DNA of 64,000 nucleotides from assembly GCA_030388825.1 (NCBI GenBank), contig CP128835.1, forward strand, positions 1,064,501-1,128,500, read 5' to 3'. This DNA is from Rossellomorea sp. AcN35-11 (GTDB taxonomy: Bacteria > Bacillota > Bacilli > Bacillales > Bacillaceae_B). This document shows positions 36,811-47,003 of this stretch, piece after piece. Within the stretch, counting starts at the first letter, position 1. The number at the start of each line of letters is the position of its first letter. Both the position numbers and the translations under genes were made by a program. The notes under the pieces are model-generated. The model saw nothing but the letters and a program-made list of their open reading frames with translations. It searched no databases and was not told the origin of the DNA.

Positions 36811-38454
36811 TTAGAAGAAATAAAGAACCAAAGCCCCGATACTACCTGATAATAGGACATACAATAACATCGGGACAACGGTGATCCGGATGATCTGGCC
36901 TTCTTTTCCGCTGAGATGGACAACGGAAGCGGCTGCAACGACATTCAGGACACATACCATATTTCCGGCGTTCGCTCCAAGAACCTGCAGGGATAATACG
37001 GTCTCGGGAGCTGCCCCGATCTGGTCGGCAACACTGAATTGAAAGAGTGAAAACATCATATTACTGAATGTCGCACTCCCGGATATAAAAGAACCGAGAG
37101 CTCCGATAAGGGGAGCGACAAATGGCCATCCTTCCCCGACCAGCCCTGATACCAGAGTGGCCAGTTCCATGGGCATGCTGACCAAATCGGCATCGTTCAC
37201 ACCTGAATTAATGAAAATCCTTACCATGGGAACGGCAGCCATAAGGGAGATGATGCTTCCTTTGATGGTGAACAGGGATTGTGTAAACGTTTCTTTTACC
37301 TGATGCATGCTCATTTTGTGAATGAAGAAAGTCAATAACATGACAACGACAAAGATGGTACCAGGCAGATAGAGCGGTTCAAACTGGGTGGAAATGTCAG
37401 TTCCTAAAATATTGGTCCAGCCTGCTTTGAAACTTCTTAGCCAGCCCTTAAAAGGCAACAACTCCAATCTGGTTAAAACTAAAAAGACCGCCACCAGCAA
37501 GTAAGGGACCCAGGCCAGCCAGATCGGCATCTTCCTGTCAGGGACGAATTCGGTCTGGGGGTTTTCACGTGTTTCAAAATCCCACACTTCATCGGGTAAT
37601 AAGAAACCACGCTTCGCTGCCGGGATGACAACGAGTAATCCAACGAGCCCTCCGATGATCGAAGGGAATTCAGGACCAAGGAAAGTCGCTACAAGTAAAG
37701 CTGGCACTGTAAAGGACAGTCCGGCAAAGAGGGAAAACTTCCAGAGGGCAAGCCCTTCTTTAAATGAGCGGTTTTGCCCGAAAAAACGGGTTAACATGAC
37801 GACGAGCAAGAGGGGAATAAAGCTCCCGATGAATAAATCGATGCTCACCGCCTGGCTGGCTATTCCGCTTAAATAATCAATCATCGATTGACTTCCAATC
37901 GATTGTTCCACCTGACCTGCAAGAGTTCCCCCCTGTCTCAATCCCTGATCGATCCCTACCATAACAGGTGTGCCGACCGCACCGAATGATACGGCGCTGC
38001 TATCAGCAATGAGGGCGAGAGAAACGGCTGCGAGTGGTGGAAACCCAAGGGCGACCAGGAGTGGAGCCGCCAGGGCTGCAGGCGTTCCAAAGCCTGCGGC
38101 GCCTTCAATAAAAGATCCGAACAGCCAGGCAATGATAATGACCTGTACACGACGGTCCGGGGAGATGACAGAGAATCCAGTCCGGATGGTTTCCATGGCA
38201 CCGCTGTTTTGCAGCGTATTAAGGAGCAGGATTGCACCGAACACAATCCATAAAATCGTAAAGGCAATGATGATTCCTTCTACTGTAGAAGCACTGATCT
38301 GAATAAGAGGGACTTTCCAAAAGACAAGACTTAACAGAACAGTAAGTGCGAAGCTGACAGGCATGGCTATAGAAGCGGGTAACCGCAAGATTACGAGAAA
38401 AATGAGAACAGCCAATACGGGAGTCAAAGAAGTTATGAGTTCAAAAAAAGACAA
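36811..38454 (-). CDS. lctP: L-lactate permease
   Basis: A 547-residue LctP-family permease with about 13 hydrophobic segments. Family regions include [53 protein letters not shown] and [16 protein letters not shown]. It imports L-lactate or glycolate by proton symport. I prefer TTG 38454 because AGGTGA is six bases before it, while TTG 38460 touches the site. No lactate dehydrogenase genes adjoin. Confidence 0.95.
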   Translation of the reverse strand: MSFFELITSLTPVLAVLIFLVILRLPASIAMPVSFALTVLLSLVFWKVPLIQISASTVEGIIIAFTILWIVFGAILLLNTLQNSGAMETIRTGFSVISPDRRVQVIIIAWLFGSFIEGAAGFGTPAALAAPLLVALGFPPLAAVSLALIADSSAVSFGAVGTPVMVGIDQGLRQGGTLAGQVEQSIGSQSMIDYLSGIASQAVSIDLFIGSFIPLLLVVMLTRFFGQNRSFKEGLALWKFSLFAGLSFTVPALLVATFLGPEFPSIIGGLVGLLVVIPAAKRGFLLPDEVWDFETRENPQTEFVPDRKMPIWLAWVPYLLVAVFLVLTRLELLPFKGWLRSFKAGWTNILGTDISTQFEPLYLPGTIFVVVMLLTFFIHKMSMHQVKETFTQSLFTIKGSIISLMAAVPMVRIFINSGVNDADLVSMPMELATLVSGLVGEGWPFVAPLIGALGSFISGSATFSNMMFSLFQFSVADQIGAAPETVLSLQVLGANAGNMVCVLNVVAAASVVHLSGKEGQIIRITVVPMLLYVLLSGSIGALVLYFF

Positions 38455-38588
38455 TTCCAATCACCTGCTTTCGTTTATACATTCATTTTATATTATGTTT
38501 GCTCATTATTTCACAATCTTTTATGGATACTTTATGACAGTTTCCATGATTGAACAATCACTAAGTAGATAGGACGGCATTGGTCTAA

Positions 38589-38604
38589 AAAAACTGCAGT
38601 TTTT
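38589..38604. promoter_or_regulatory. Perfect 16-bp palindrome between lctP and kbl
   Basis: AAAAACTGCAGTTTTT is a perfect palindrome at 38589-38604 in the divergent lctP-kbl region. It could be an operator or a small terminator; neither is proven. Confidence 0.35.
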
Positions 38605-38755
38605 CGGGGTTATCGGGAACACTAACCCATATGAAAGAGCTGAAGATAAATTTTGTCCATCACAAAAAAACATGTTAAACTAATACTCAGAATAATCACT
38701 AGCAATCATAAAGAATCACCTGATAAATACTGTTTTTTTGGAGTGGACATTTGTT

Positions 38756-38769
38756 TTTAAACGCTTACA
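38756..38769. promoter_or_regulatory. CcpA cre-like site upstream of kbl
   Basis: Reverse strand TGTAAGCGTTTAAA matches the cre consensus TGTAARCGNTTACA at 12 of 14 positions including the central CG. It lies 19 bases before the kbl start, where bound CcpA would block transcription of amino acid catabolism in sugar-rich conditions. Confidence 0.5.
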
Positions 38770-38787
38770 TAACAGGAGGATAAGGAT

Positions 38788-39978
38788 ATGACAAGTAAAA
38801 CGCTGGATCATTTTTTACAAGAGAACCTTGAAGATTTAAAGTCACGTGGATTATATAACGAGATCGATCCGTTGCAAGGGGCAAACGGACCCATGATTAC
38901 GGTTAATGGCAAGAAGCTTGTGAATCTTTCTTCAAATAACTATCTTGGACTGGCCACCGATGAACGCCTGAAAAAGGTGGCGATTGAAGCGGTGAAAGAA
39001 TACGGTGTAGGAGCTGGAGCCGTACGTACCATCAATGGTACCCTTGACCTGCATGTGAACCTGGAGGAAAAGCTGGCGGAATTCAAGGGGACAGAAGCAG
39101 CGATTGCGTATCAATCAGGTTTCAACTGTAATATGGCTGCCATTTCAGCAGTAATGGACAAGAATGATGCCATCCTTTCTGATGAACTCAATCACGCATC
39201 CATCATTGACGGCTGCCGTTTATCAAAAGCCAAGATTATCCGCTTCGGCCACTCAGACATGGAAGATCTTCGTGCCAAAGCGAAGGAAGCGAAGGAATCT
39301 GGTCAGTACAATAAGATTATGATCATCACAGACGGAGTATTCTCAATGGACGGGGATGTATGTAAGCTTCCTGAAATCGTAGAAATCGCCGAGGAATTCG
39401 ATATGATGACTTATGTTGACGACGCTCATGGTTCCGGTGTCCTTGGAAAAGGGGCAGGTACCGTCAAGCACTTCGGACTTTCAGATAAAGTTGACTTCCA
39501 GATGGGTACTTTATCAAAAGCCATCGGCGTAGTAGGTGGATATGTGGCAGGTACTCAGAACCTGATCGACTGGTTAAAGGTCCGCTCACGTCCATTCTTA
39601 TTCTCTACTTCCCTTACTCCGGCCGATGTGACGGCATGTACAGAAGCGCTTGATTTGATCATGAACTCTACAGAACTTCAAGACAATATGTGGGAAAACA
39701 GCCGTTACCTGAAAGAACAGCTGTCTAAACTGGGCTTTGACATTGGAAACAGCGAGACACCTATTACGCCTGTGATCATCGGTGAAGAGCAGGCGACGCA
39801 GGATTTCAGTAAACGCCTGTATGAAGAAGGTGTGTATGCGAAATCCATCGTCTTCCCGACTGTACCTAGAGGGACAGGACGTGTGAGAAATATGCCGTCT
39901 GCGGCCCATACGAAGGACATGCTTGATCAAGCGATTCAAGCCTATGCAAAAGTAGGAAAAGAAATGGGGATCATCTGA
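38788..39978 (+). CDS. kbl: Glycine C-acetyltransferase (2-amino-3-ketobutyrate CoA ligase)
   Basis: A 396-residue PLP enzyme of the alpha-oxoamine synthase family that splits 2-amino-3-ketobutyrate with CoA into glycine and acetyl-CoA. Motifs include [56 protein letters not shown] and the Lys in [15 protein letters not shown]. It lies before threonine dehydrogenase, forming the two-step threonine degradation operon. AGGAGG precedes ATG 38788. Confidence 0.97.
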   Translation: MTSKTLDHFLQENLEDLKSRGLYNEIDPLQGANGPMITVNGKKLVNLSSNNYLGLATDERLKKVAIEAVKEYGVGAGAVRTINGTLDLHVNLEEKLAEFKGTEAAIAYQSGFNCNMAAISAVMDKNDAILSDELNHASIIDGCRLSKAKIIRFGHSDMEDLRAKAKEAKESGQYNKIMIITDGVFSMDGDVCKLPEIVEIAEEFDMMTYVDDAHGSGVLGKGAGTVKHFGLSDKVDFQMGTLSKAIGVVGGYVAGTQNLIDWLKVRSRPFLFSTSLTPADVTACTEALDLIMNSTELQDNMWENSRYLKEQLSKLGFDIGNSETPITPVIIGEEQATQDFSKRLYEEGVYAKSIVFPTVPRGTGRVRNMPSAAHTKDMLDQAIQAYAKVGKEMGII

Positions 39979-40072
39979 TCTCCCTAACGGGGTATTGCAG
40001 TGGGGGGTGACTTAAATAGTCATCCCCATCTGAATGAATCAATCACCAAAGGTAAATGCAGGAGGAAACAGG

Positions 40073-41014
40073 ATGAAAAAGATATTATTAACCGGTGCCT
40101 TAGGACAAATCGGTTCTGAACTGACAAATAGACTCCGTGAAGTCTACGGCACGGACAATGTGATTGCGACGGATATTCGTGAGACGGAAAGTCCCGTTGT
40201 GAAGAACGGACCTTTTGAACAACTGGATGTCACCGATGCCGAGAGAATGTTTGATATTGCTAAATCAAATAATGTGGACACGATCATCCACTTGGCTGCT
40301 CTGTTATCTGCAACGGCCGAAGCGAAACCGCTTCTTGCCTGGAACTTGAACATGGGCGGACTGGTCAATGCACTTGAAACAGCGCGAGAATTGGAATGTC
40401 AATTCTTCACACCAAGTTCGATCGGGGCTTTCGGTCCAACAACGCCAAAGGATTCAACTCCACAAGATACCATCATGCGCCCCACTACCATGTATGGTGT
40501 GAACAAAGTATCGGGAGAACTTCTTTCTGATTATTACTTTACTAAATTCGGAGTGGATACACGGGGGCTTCGCTTCCCTGGACTCATATCATATGAAACA
40601 CTTCCAGGGGGAGGGACGACGGATTACGCAGTAGAAATTTACTATGAAGCAATCAAGAACAATCAGTATACCTCATACATCGGTGAAGGGACTTATATGG
40701 ATATGATGTATATGCCCGATGCCCTTAATGCGATCATTGATTTGATGGAAGCGGACGGCTCAAAGCTGGAGCATCGTAATTCCTTCAATGTATCGGCGAT
40801 GAGTGTAGCACCTGAGGATATAACTACAGCAATCAGGGTGCATCAACCGGACTTCAAGCTGGAGTATAATGTGGATCCTGTCCGTCAAGGCATTGCTGAA
40901 AGCTGGCCGAATGCCATCGATTCCAGTGCGGCCATGAACGAATGGGGATTCAAAGCAGAATATGACTTGGCCAAGATGACGGCGGATATGTTAGGTAAAT
41001 TAAAAGCGAAATAA
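40073..41014 (+). CDS. tdh: NAD-dependent L-threonine 3-dehydrogenase, SDR/epimerase type
   Basis: A 313-residue extended SDR enzyme, not the zinc MDR type of B. subtilis. It begins [20 protein letters not shown] (NAD site), has [28 protein letters not shown] and catalytic YGVNK, then [20 protein letters not shown], the signature of bacterial short-chain threonine dehydrogenases. With kbl it turns threonine into glycine and acetyl-CoA. ATG 40073 follows AGGAGGAAACAGG. Confidence 0.94.
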   Translation: MKKILLTGALGQIGSELTNRLREVYGTDNVIATDIRETESPVVKNGPFEQLDVTDAERMFDIAKSNNVDTIIHLAALLSATAEAKPLLAWNLNMGGLVNALETARELECQFFTPSSIGAFGPTTPKDSTPQDTIMRPTTMYGVNKVSGELLSDYYFTKFGVDTRGLRFPGLISYETLPGGGTTDYAVEIYYEAIKNNQYTSYIGEGTYMDMMYMPDALNAIIDLMEADGSKLEHRNSFNVSAMSVAPEDITTAIRVHQPDFKLEYNVDPVRQGIAESWPNAIDSSAAMNEWGFKAEYDLAKMTADMLGKLKAK

Positions 41015-41020
41015 CTAGTA

Positions 41021-41056
41021 GGACTCTTTGAATGTTCAAAGGGTCCATTTTTTTCT
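41021..41056 (+). terminator. Terminator after kbl-tdh
   Basis: GGACTCTTTGAA (41021-41032) pairs with TTCAAAGGGTCC (41035-41046), one G-T pair, then a T run. Confidence 0.88.
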
Positions 41057-41223
41057 TTAAAACGACATTATATGACAAATATTGATACTCCCTTACAAGA
41101 GAAATGGTATACTGAAAAGGAAGAATGATAAACGGATTGACCTCCTTATGTGGAAGAAAATGGTGAAAAGTCATCTGAATTATGCTAAAATTCAGAAGTC
41201 TACTACATAAAGGGGGGATTCAA

Positions 41224-42775
41224 ATGAGAGAGAAACTTAAAGTGTTTGGTATACCTATCTGTGTGATGCTTCTCTTTGTAGCTGCCTTATTCTTTCATCA
41301 GCTTCTGTTAGTGAAAGAGCTGCCGCAGCCTGAATGGAGTCGTTCACTCCCATTGGACTTCACTTCAAAAGAGAGACCCCCAGGTGTTTCAAAACGATGG
41401 GGAATTATACTTATCAAGTAAAGGTAAAATACATGCCCTTACGATCGATGAACAAATGAACGTAGCGAAAGAAAGGGTCATAGATACCAACATTACAAGA
41501 GGATATCCATTTTGGACTGATGGAAAAGACGTCATCTACTATAAGGAAGGCAATTTAGTGTCATCACGTGGCAATGAACACAACATGCTTTCAGAGGGAA
41601 TCACAGGACTGGGGGCAGGGATTGACCACGTTTATTATTGGAGCAAGGAACAACTGTTTGAGTATGATGTAAAAGAAGAGTCCTCCAATAAAATCATCGA
41701 ATTCCCGGCGGATGTGAAGGATATTCATATAGGGGATAATGGAAATGCTGTCATTCAAGTGGCACAGGACGATACCCATGATTTCGTCTACTATATGAAT
41801 GAGAACAAGGAAGTAAGTGAGGAGCCTTTTCTTCAATTAAATACGGCACCGACCAAAAAGGTGGAAGGTGTAACGTTTAAAGTGGAAAATGGTCAGCTCA
41901 CACTTCTATACAATGAAAAATCACGCACTCAAGGCACACTTTCTTACAATGTCTATAAGGTAGCCGTGCCGTTACAGGAGATTGGATCATCCCTATTGAA
42001 GGGAAGTAAGGTGGAATTCGTCAACGGTGATACAGGGGAGAAGCTGGAGAGCCCTGGTGGGGTACAGTTTGTCAATATAGATAGTGAAGAACTGGTGATG
42101 TTCACTTCTGAAGGACAGCGTATTGGTGATAATAGCGCGATGAGCCTTTATGCAGCACCGTTTCAAGATCAAGATTCCTTGGAAGGTTCCCCCCTCAGTA
42201 CGACGAAACATGTCACTTATTCACCCACTCCATTAACGGGAGAATCATTGGTCTGGTTTAATTATGACGGGGGCACTTATGAACTTTACGGGGCATCCCG
42301 GAACGATCATGTTGTTACAGCAAGTACAAACTGGTCGCAAAGATCAGTGAAAGAAGCATTTAACAATGGTGTTCTCATGATGTTCAGCAGTTTGGTAACG
42401 GTGTTGACATCTTTTTACTGGGTGCTTCCTTCCCTGTTTCTGTTAATCTTATTATATATTTTCAGACCGAATGTATTTGAAAAAGAAGGGGTCAGCTGGG
42501 TGGAATATGCCTCGATCATCATCTTTATGCTGATGCCGATCAGCTATACGAGCAATGCCATGAACGCTTATTTCTACCAGGTGGCACCTGGATATTTGCT
42601 GTTTCCAGGAAGTACGTATGCCCTGTTGGGATTGATCAGTGTGATCTCCTTTGTCATCTGGAAGGTCGCCAGGGATCCTGACTGGGGGTCTTTTGCAGGC
42701 GCCTTCTACTTTATGGGGATTTATATTTTGTTTTACATTACTTCAATCGGTCCATATATCTTTAACCTATTTTAA
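41224..42775 (+). CDS. Unrecognised membrane protein with large extracytoplasmic beta domain (frame break at C5 run)
   Basis: With four C residues at 41377-41381 instead of five, FTSKERP continues into QVFQNDGELYLSSKGK, giving 516 residues. It has one N-terminal helix (VFGIPICVMLLFVAALFF), then about 350 residues rich in short beta repeats (GELYLSS, DVIYYKEGNLV, DHVYYWSKEQL) that look like a propeller outside the membrane, then four C-terminal helices. AAGGGGGGA precedes ATG 41224. It lies eleven bases or so before the kinase gene, so the two may act together, for example as sensor input. No family recognised. Confidence 0.7.
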
Positions 42776-42803
42776 AACAGTATGAGTGAAGCGGGTGAAT
42801 GAG

Positions 42804-44072
42804 ATGATAGAAGAAAAGAATCATACGATTAAACACACATTCTACAACAAAATAGTGATTCTCATTGCTCTATTTGTCTTTCAATCTCTCGTTTTACTTA
42901 TCCTTGACGGACCTTGGGACATCCTCATCACGATTCTATCAGGGATAGTGGGGGTGACGGTGCTCTTCCTTCTGCTAAGGGAAGGGAATCTGTTTCTTAC
43001 AGAGCATCGTAAATTACTTGAAGAAGAGAATCAACTCTCTACCCTGCTTCACTCCCTGCCTGATTTCGTCTGCTTTAAAGATGGAAAGGGGCGTTGGTTA
43101 AAGGTCAATCAGTTTGGGCGGAAACTGTATAATCTCGAAGGTATTGATTATGTAGGGAAGACAGATTTAGAATTAGGGGAGCTCGTCCCATTCTTTAAAG
43201 AAGCCTTTGCTTATTGTGCTGAATCCGATGAACAATCCTGGCAAGTGGGGGAGTTAACGAGGTGTGAGGAAGGTTTCTATGTTCCGAACGGTGAATACAA
43301 AACCTTTGATGTGATAAAAGTCCCGTTATTTTATCCGGATCGATCGAGAAAAGGATTAGTCATCATCGGCCGTGATATTTCCCAACAGAAACTGACGGAA
43401 GAGATGCTGTTAAGAAAAGAAAAGTTATCTGTAGTCGGAGAACTCGCCGCAGGGATCGCCCATGAAATCAGGAATCCCCTGACGAGTATCAAAGGCTTTA
43501 TTCAGCTCTTGGAAGAAAATGAGCATGTACCGGACCGTTACCTTTCCGTCATGTCTTCTGAGATGGATCGAATCAATCAAATTGTAGGGGAGCTGCTCAT
43601 TTTATCAAAACCACAAATGAGGCAATTTCAGCTCTTTGATATAAGCGAGGTCCTTCACTATGTGACGAAGGTAATGGGGCATGAAGCGATCATGAAAGGG
43701 ATATCATTGAATGTTGAGGTCCCGTCCTCCCCCATTCCCGTATTTGGAGATAAAAATCAATGTATACAGGTGTTTATCAATATTATCAAAAATGCGATTG
43801 AATCCATGGATGAAGGTGAAATCCAAGTCACCTGCAGAGCCCGGAAGGATGACATCGTGATTAAGATTCAAGATCAAGGGGTGGGCATTTCGCCCGATCG
43901 GTTAAAGAGACTGGGAGAACCTTTCTTTACCTTGAAAGAAAAAGGAATGGGGCTTGGTCTGACGATCAGTCAGAAGATCATCGAAGATCATAAAGGATCT
44001 CTTCATATTGAATCGGCAGTGAACGAAGGGACAAGTGTCGAAGTTACCCTGCCGGTAAAAAATACGTACTAA
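42804..44072 (+). CDS. PAS-domain sensor histidine kinase, sporulation-kinase type
   Basis: A 422-residue kinase with two N-terminal helices (residues about 15-35 and 40-60), a PAS domain (LLHSLPDFVCFKDGKGRWLK to DISQQK), the H-box AHEIRNPLTSIKGFIQLL, and N, G1, G2 boxes (NIIKNAIESM, DQGVGIS, GMGLGLTISQK). The H-box form is that of KinA-E kinases feeding the sporulation phosphorelay. No response regulator adjoins, which also fits. The membrane protein upstream may be its partner. ATG 42804 follows GGGTGA. Confidence 0.9.
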   Translation: MIEEKNHTIKHTFYNKIVILIALFVFQSLVLLILDGPWDILITILSGIVGVTVLFLLLREGNLFLTEHRKLLEEENQLSTLLHSLPDFVCFKDGKGRWLKVNQFGRKLYNLEGIDYVGKTDLELGELVPFFKEAFAYCAESDEQSWQVGELTRCEEGFYVPNGEYKTFDVIKVPLFYPDRSRKGLVIIGRDISQQKLTEEMLLRKEKLSVVGELAAGIAHEIRNPLTSIKGFIQLLEENEHVPDRYLSVMSSEMDRINQIVGELLILSKPQMRQFQLFDISEVLHYVTKVMGHEAIMKGISLNVEVPSSPIPVFGDKNQCIQVFINIIKNAIESMDEGEIQVTCRARKDDIVIKIQDQGVGISPDRLKRLGEPFFTLKEKGMGLGLTISQKIIEDHKGSLHIESAVNEGTSVEVTLPVKNTY

Positions 44073-44100
44073 AAGGCTGCCTCATGATGAAGCAGCCTTT
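44072..44100 (+). terminator. Terminator after the kinase
   Basis: AAAGGCTGC (44072-44080) pairs with GCAGCCTTT (44092-44100), T-rich sequence following. Confidence 0.7.
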
Positions 44101-44126
44101 GTCTTTGGAAGGAGGAAACAAAGAGA

Positions 44127-44792
44127 ATGACAAAACCACTGCAAGGGGTCATTTTTGATATGGATGGAGTCATCACGGATACCATGCCCTTTTATTTTCA
44201 GGCCAATCAAGAACTCATGCGGCCTTTTGGAATCCGCTTTACGGAGGAACAAAACAATAAACTAAAAGGAATTGGAAGAAGGGAGACGGTTCAATATTTA
44301 TTAAAGGAAGCGAATGTAGAAGTATCAGATCAAGAAATCGCAGCATTAGCCGAAAAGCGAAATGAAATCTACCTATCCCTACTATCAAACCTGTCACCCC
44401 GGCATGTGTTACCCGGTATAATCGAGTTCCTGGAAGAATTAAAGATGGAAAACATACCTGTTGCCCTAGCTTCCTCAAGCCAAAACGGCCCTTATGTATT
44501 GAAGAAGGTGGGCTTACGGGAGTACTTCCCGGTGGTCATCGATCCAACTACAGTCAAAAAGGGGAAGCCGGATCCTGAAATATTCTTACGGGCAGCCCAT
44601 ACCTTGGGGGTGGATGAAGAGGGGTGTGCCGGAATTGAAGATGGAGAAGCCGGTCTTAAAGCTCTTCTTCATACAAACATGTTTACGGTGGGAGTCGGCG
44701 CGGATGACTATATGAAGTATGCTCATTGGACCACCCCATCCACAAGGGAACTCAGCTTGAAGACGTTAATAGAGCGGATGAAAAAGGGTTGA
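44127..44792 (+). CDS. HAD hydrolase, beta-phosphoglucomutase-like
   Basis: A 221-residue HAD enzyme: motif I GVIFDMDGVITDTMPFY, the cap domain with NNKLKGIGRRETVQYLL, motif II VALASSSQN, motif III KKGKPDPEIFLRAA and motif IV GIEDGEAGLKALL. The pattern is that of beta-phosphoglucomutases or sugar phosphatases; the R in GIGRRE is the substrate-site motif of the former. Substrate not certain. GGAGG precedes ATG 44127. Confidence 0.9.
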   Translation: MTKPLQGVIFDMDGVITDTMPFYFQANQELMRPFGIRFTEEQNNKLKGIGRRETVQYLLKEANVEVSDQEIAALAEKRNEIYLSLLSNLSPRHVLPGIIEFLEELKMENIPVALASSSQNGPYVLKKVGLREYFPVVIDPTTVKKGKPDPEIFLRAAHTLGVDEEGCAGIEDGEAGLKALLHTNMFTVGVGADDYMKYAHWTTPSTRELSLKTLIERMKKG

Positions 44793-44842
44793 TGAACCAT
44801 GAAAATGGAAGAAAGAGAACGTGATGCATTCAGTATCGACAT

Positions 44843-44880
44843 AAAGGCCCAGGTTCATTATTCGAACCTGGGCCTTTGGT
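44843..44880 (+). terminator. Terminator after the HAD gene
   Basis: A perfect 14-base-pair stem (44843-44856 with 44864-44877), T-rich tail. Confidence 0.88.
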
Positions 44881-44892
44881 TTTTAGGTTTAT

Positions 44893-45029
44893 AAAGGTTG
44901 TTTCTAAAGGCACTAGTAATGAGCAGGTAGAATGATGAGGGGCTCACCGCCCGCCCCGCGGAAAGCGAGCATCCTGTAAGGGAAATCATCCTCTACTCTC
45001 CCAGATGAGTCAGTCGCAAACAACCCTTT
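44893..45029. repeat. MITE-like intergenic element with GCGGAAAGCG core
   Basis: About 137 bases flanked by imperfect inverted ends, AAAGGTTGTTT (44893-44903) and AAACAACCCTTT (45018-45029), with a GC-rich centre holding CCGCGGAAAGCGAGC. The same core occurs inverted in the repeat at 11695-11862. The right end touches the stop codon of the YjiH-type gene. Confidence 0.5.
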
Positions 45030-46390
45030 TAAAAAATCATATGAGCAATCGCAACAATAACAAGCAAAGTCAAGAATGTACGCTGCAGGAAGATGATCAC
45101 TAAGTCTTTGAAATCAACGGGAATCTTAGAACCTAGCAATAATCCCCCAACTTCAGACATGTAGATTAATTGCGTTACAGATAAACAAGCAATGACAAAG
45201 CGCGTCATCTCACTCTCAATGCCTGATCCAAAAATGGCCGGCAGGAACATATCGGCGAAACCGACAAGGATCGATTGAGACGCTTCAGCTGCTTCTGGAA
45301 TCTGAAGAAGCTCGAGTAACGGAATGAGAGGCATTCCGATGTATTCGAAGAATTTCGTATTCTCGGCTACGATCAGTGCAGTCGTACCGATCGCCATGAC
45401 GATCGGTGCCACGCCCATCCACATATCCAACACGTTCTTCATACCGTCCGTGAAGAATTTAGACGCACTATTGTTGTTTTTCGCTTGTACAACGGCTTGC
45501 TCGTATCCATATCCTACGCGGCTGTAGCCCTCTGGAATGACCTCCATTGTGTTCTTTCCTTCTTGATCATTATAGTAAGTATCAGGCTTACGTGATAATG
45601 GCGGGATTCGTGGCAGTACAATCGCTGCAATGATCCCTGAAATCGCCACCGTGATATAAAAAGGAATAAAATAGTTTCCTAGTCCAACCTCCGAGATGAC
45701 GACTAAACTGAAGGTAATGGATACAACAGAGAATGTCGTTCCAATAATCGCTGCTTCCTTTTTTGTATAGTAGCCTTCCTCATATTGCTTGCTTGTCAAT
45801 AATACCCCGATGGTTCCGTCTCCCAACCAGGAAGCTAAACAATCGATGGAAGAGCGTCCAGGCAAACCGAAAACAGGGCGCATCACTTTCGTTAAGAGAG
45901 CACCGAATAGTTCGAGTAAACCGAAATTCAATAGTAATGGAAGAAAGAGTCCTGCAAATAAAAATACAGAGAATAGAATGGTCAGAAGTCCATCCGGGTT
46001 CAGTAGAAGCCCTCCCGTTGCATCAGACCAGATCCATTCAGGTCCTAACTTAAATAGGGTCATGACCGCAAACACGGCACCCAGCACCCTGACGAAAACC
46101 CAAACAGGTCTTACATCGAATAGGCTCGTGAAGAAGGGAGACTTTTCAATGAAAGCCGGTCGAGCCGTTTTCGTAAGGAACGTCCCCAATACGGTAAGGA
46201 TGATCAAACCTGTCATGATGGCAGGTACATAGCTGCCAATCCAGTCCTGTAAGAGGCCTGATAGAACCGCGATTGGGATCGTGATCCCGTCTTCTTGTGG
46301 AATCGGAACCATAAAAAGAAAAATCCCCAGCAGGGAAGGAATGATAAAGCGTAAATGACTGATTAATGTAAAACGTTCTTGTCGATTCAT
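45029..46390 (-). CDS. YjiH-family membrane protein (nucleoside recognition/Gate domain)
   Basis: A 453-residue protein with about ten hydrophobic segments. It has two Gate-type regions: around FGLPGRSSIDCLASWLGDGTIGVLLTSKQY and around ADMFLPAIFGSGIESEMTRFVIACLSVTQLIYMSEVG, the YjiH family pattern. The role of YjiH proteins is unknown, perhaps transport. ATG 46390 with GAGGTGA upstream. The 366 bases 46391-46756 upstream are AT-rich with no feature I can support. Confidence 0.88.
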   Translation of the reverse strand: MNRQERFTLISHLRFIIPSLLGIFLFMVPIPQEDGITIPIAVLSGLLQDWIGSYVPAIMTGLIILTVLGTFLTKTARPAFIEKSPFFTSLFDVRPVWVFVRVLGAVFAVMTLFKLGPEWIWSDATGGLLLNPDGLLTILFSVFLFAGLFLPLLLNFGLLELFGALLTKVMRPVFGLPGRSSIDCLASWLGDGTIGVLLTSKQYEEGYYTKKEAAIIGTTFSVVSITFSLVVISEVGLGNYFIPFYITVAISGIIAAIVLPRIPPLSRKPDTYYNDQEGKNTMEVIPEGYSRVGYGYEQAVVQAKNNNSASKFFTDGMKNVLDMWMGVAPIVMAIGTTALIVAENTKFFEYIGMPLIPLLELLQIPEAAEASQSILVGFADMFLPAIFGSGIESEMTRFVIACLSVTQLIYMSEVGGLLLGSKIPVDFKDLVIIFLQRTFLTLLVIVAIAHMIF

Positions 46391-46756
46391 AAGTTCACCT
46401 CAGATGTAGTTATAACGGAAAATGAAACATTATTCATTTTAATGCATACATATAAATTTGTCCATAACAAGTTCCCACAAGGGAGATGATGCAATGCCTA
46501 GCTGTTTTTCCCAAATGCTGTGATAGTGAAACATAAATTGTAGAATCATAGAATAATAAATAGATGAATACAAAAAAGAAAGCGCTATCTCTCAGTACTT
46601 CTCTATTTTACTAAAATTTTTAAAAATTTCAATTATAAGCTGAAAACAATTTTATTTCTCCGTAAAAAATATAGTTAAATATGGTGATAAAGAGGTTTAA
46701 GTTTTGTTGAGGAGGGTATTAAGACTTCATAACTTGGTGAGTAGGAGTTGTCATGA

Positions 46757-46888
46757 ATGCTATCATTAACGAAACTTTCGGAAGAGCAGCTGGCCGTTGT
46801 TTATCAATTAGCACAGGAAGAAGGATTGGAAGAAGAATTTATTGAGATGATCGAAGGCGAACTGGAGAGAAGAGAAAGTGGTAAATAG
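46757..46888 (+). CDS. Sda-like sporulation kinase inhibitor (43 residues)
   Basis: A short gene not long enough for ordinary gene calls: MLSLTKLSEEQLAVVYQLA followed by EEEFIEMIEGELERRE. The pattern of two helices with LSxExL...Y..A...xL..xFIxxIExEIxRR is that of Sda, the DNA-damage checkpoint protein that blocks KinA autophosphorylation. TAGGAG lies ten bases before the ATG, and a terminator follows the stop. Known Sda starts MRKLSDELL, so this is likely a paralogue. No clear DnaA box was seen upstream. Confidence 0.7.
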   Translation: MLSLTKLSEEQLAVVYQLAQEEGLEEEFIEMIEGELERRESGK

Positions 46889-46921
46889 AGTGGAACTGGA
46901 TATACAATGGTCATACATACC

Positions 46922-46951
46922 GGCTGGTCTCTTAGGACGACCAGCCTTTTT
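46922..46951 (+). terminator. Terminator after the Sda-like gene
   Basis: GGCTGGTC (46922-46929) pairs with GACCAGCC (46939-46946), then five T residues. Confidence 0.88.
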
Positions 46952-46960
46952 GCATTGTAA

Positions 46961-46994
46961 AAGCACCCGGTGCCGTGATGGGCTCCGGGTGCTT
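46961..46994 (-). terminator. Terminator after the AtoE-like gene
   Basis: AAGCACCCGG (46961-46970) pairs with CCGGGTGCTT (46985-46994), located ten bases past the minus-strand stop. Confidence 0.75.
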
Positions 46995-47003
46995 CGGGAT
47001 TCC

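Noticed and set aside
38589..38604. The 16-bp palindrome as a proven operator
   Set aside because: It also can be read as a small hairpin with A/T flanks; listed only at low confidence.
46391..46756. DnaA boxes controlling the Sda-like gene
   Set aside because: No TTATNCACA match was found on either strand, unlike the sda promoter of B. subtilis.
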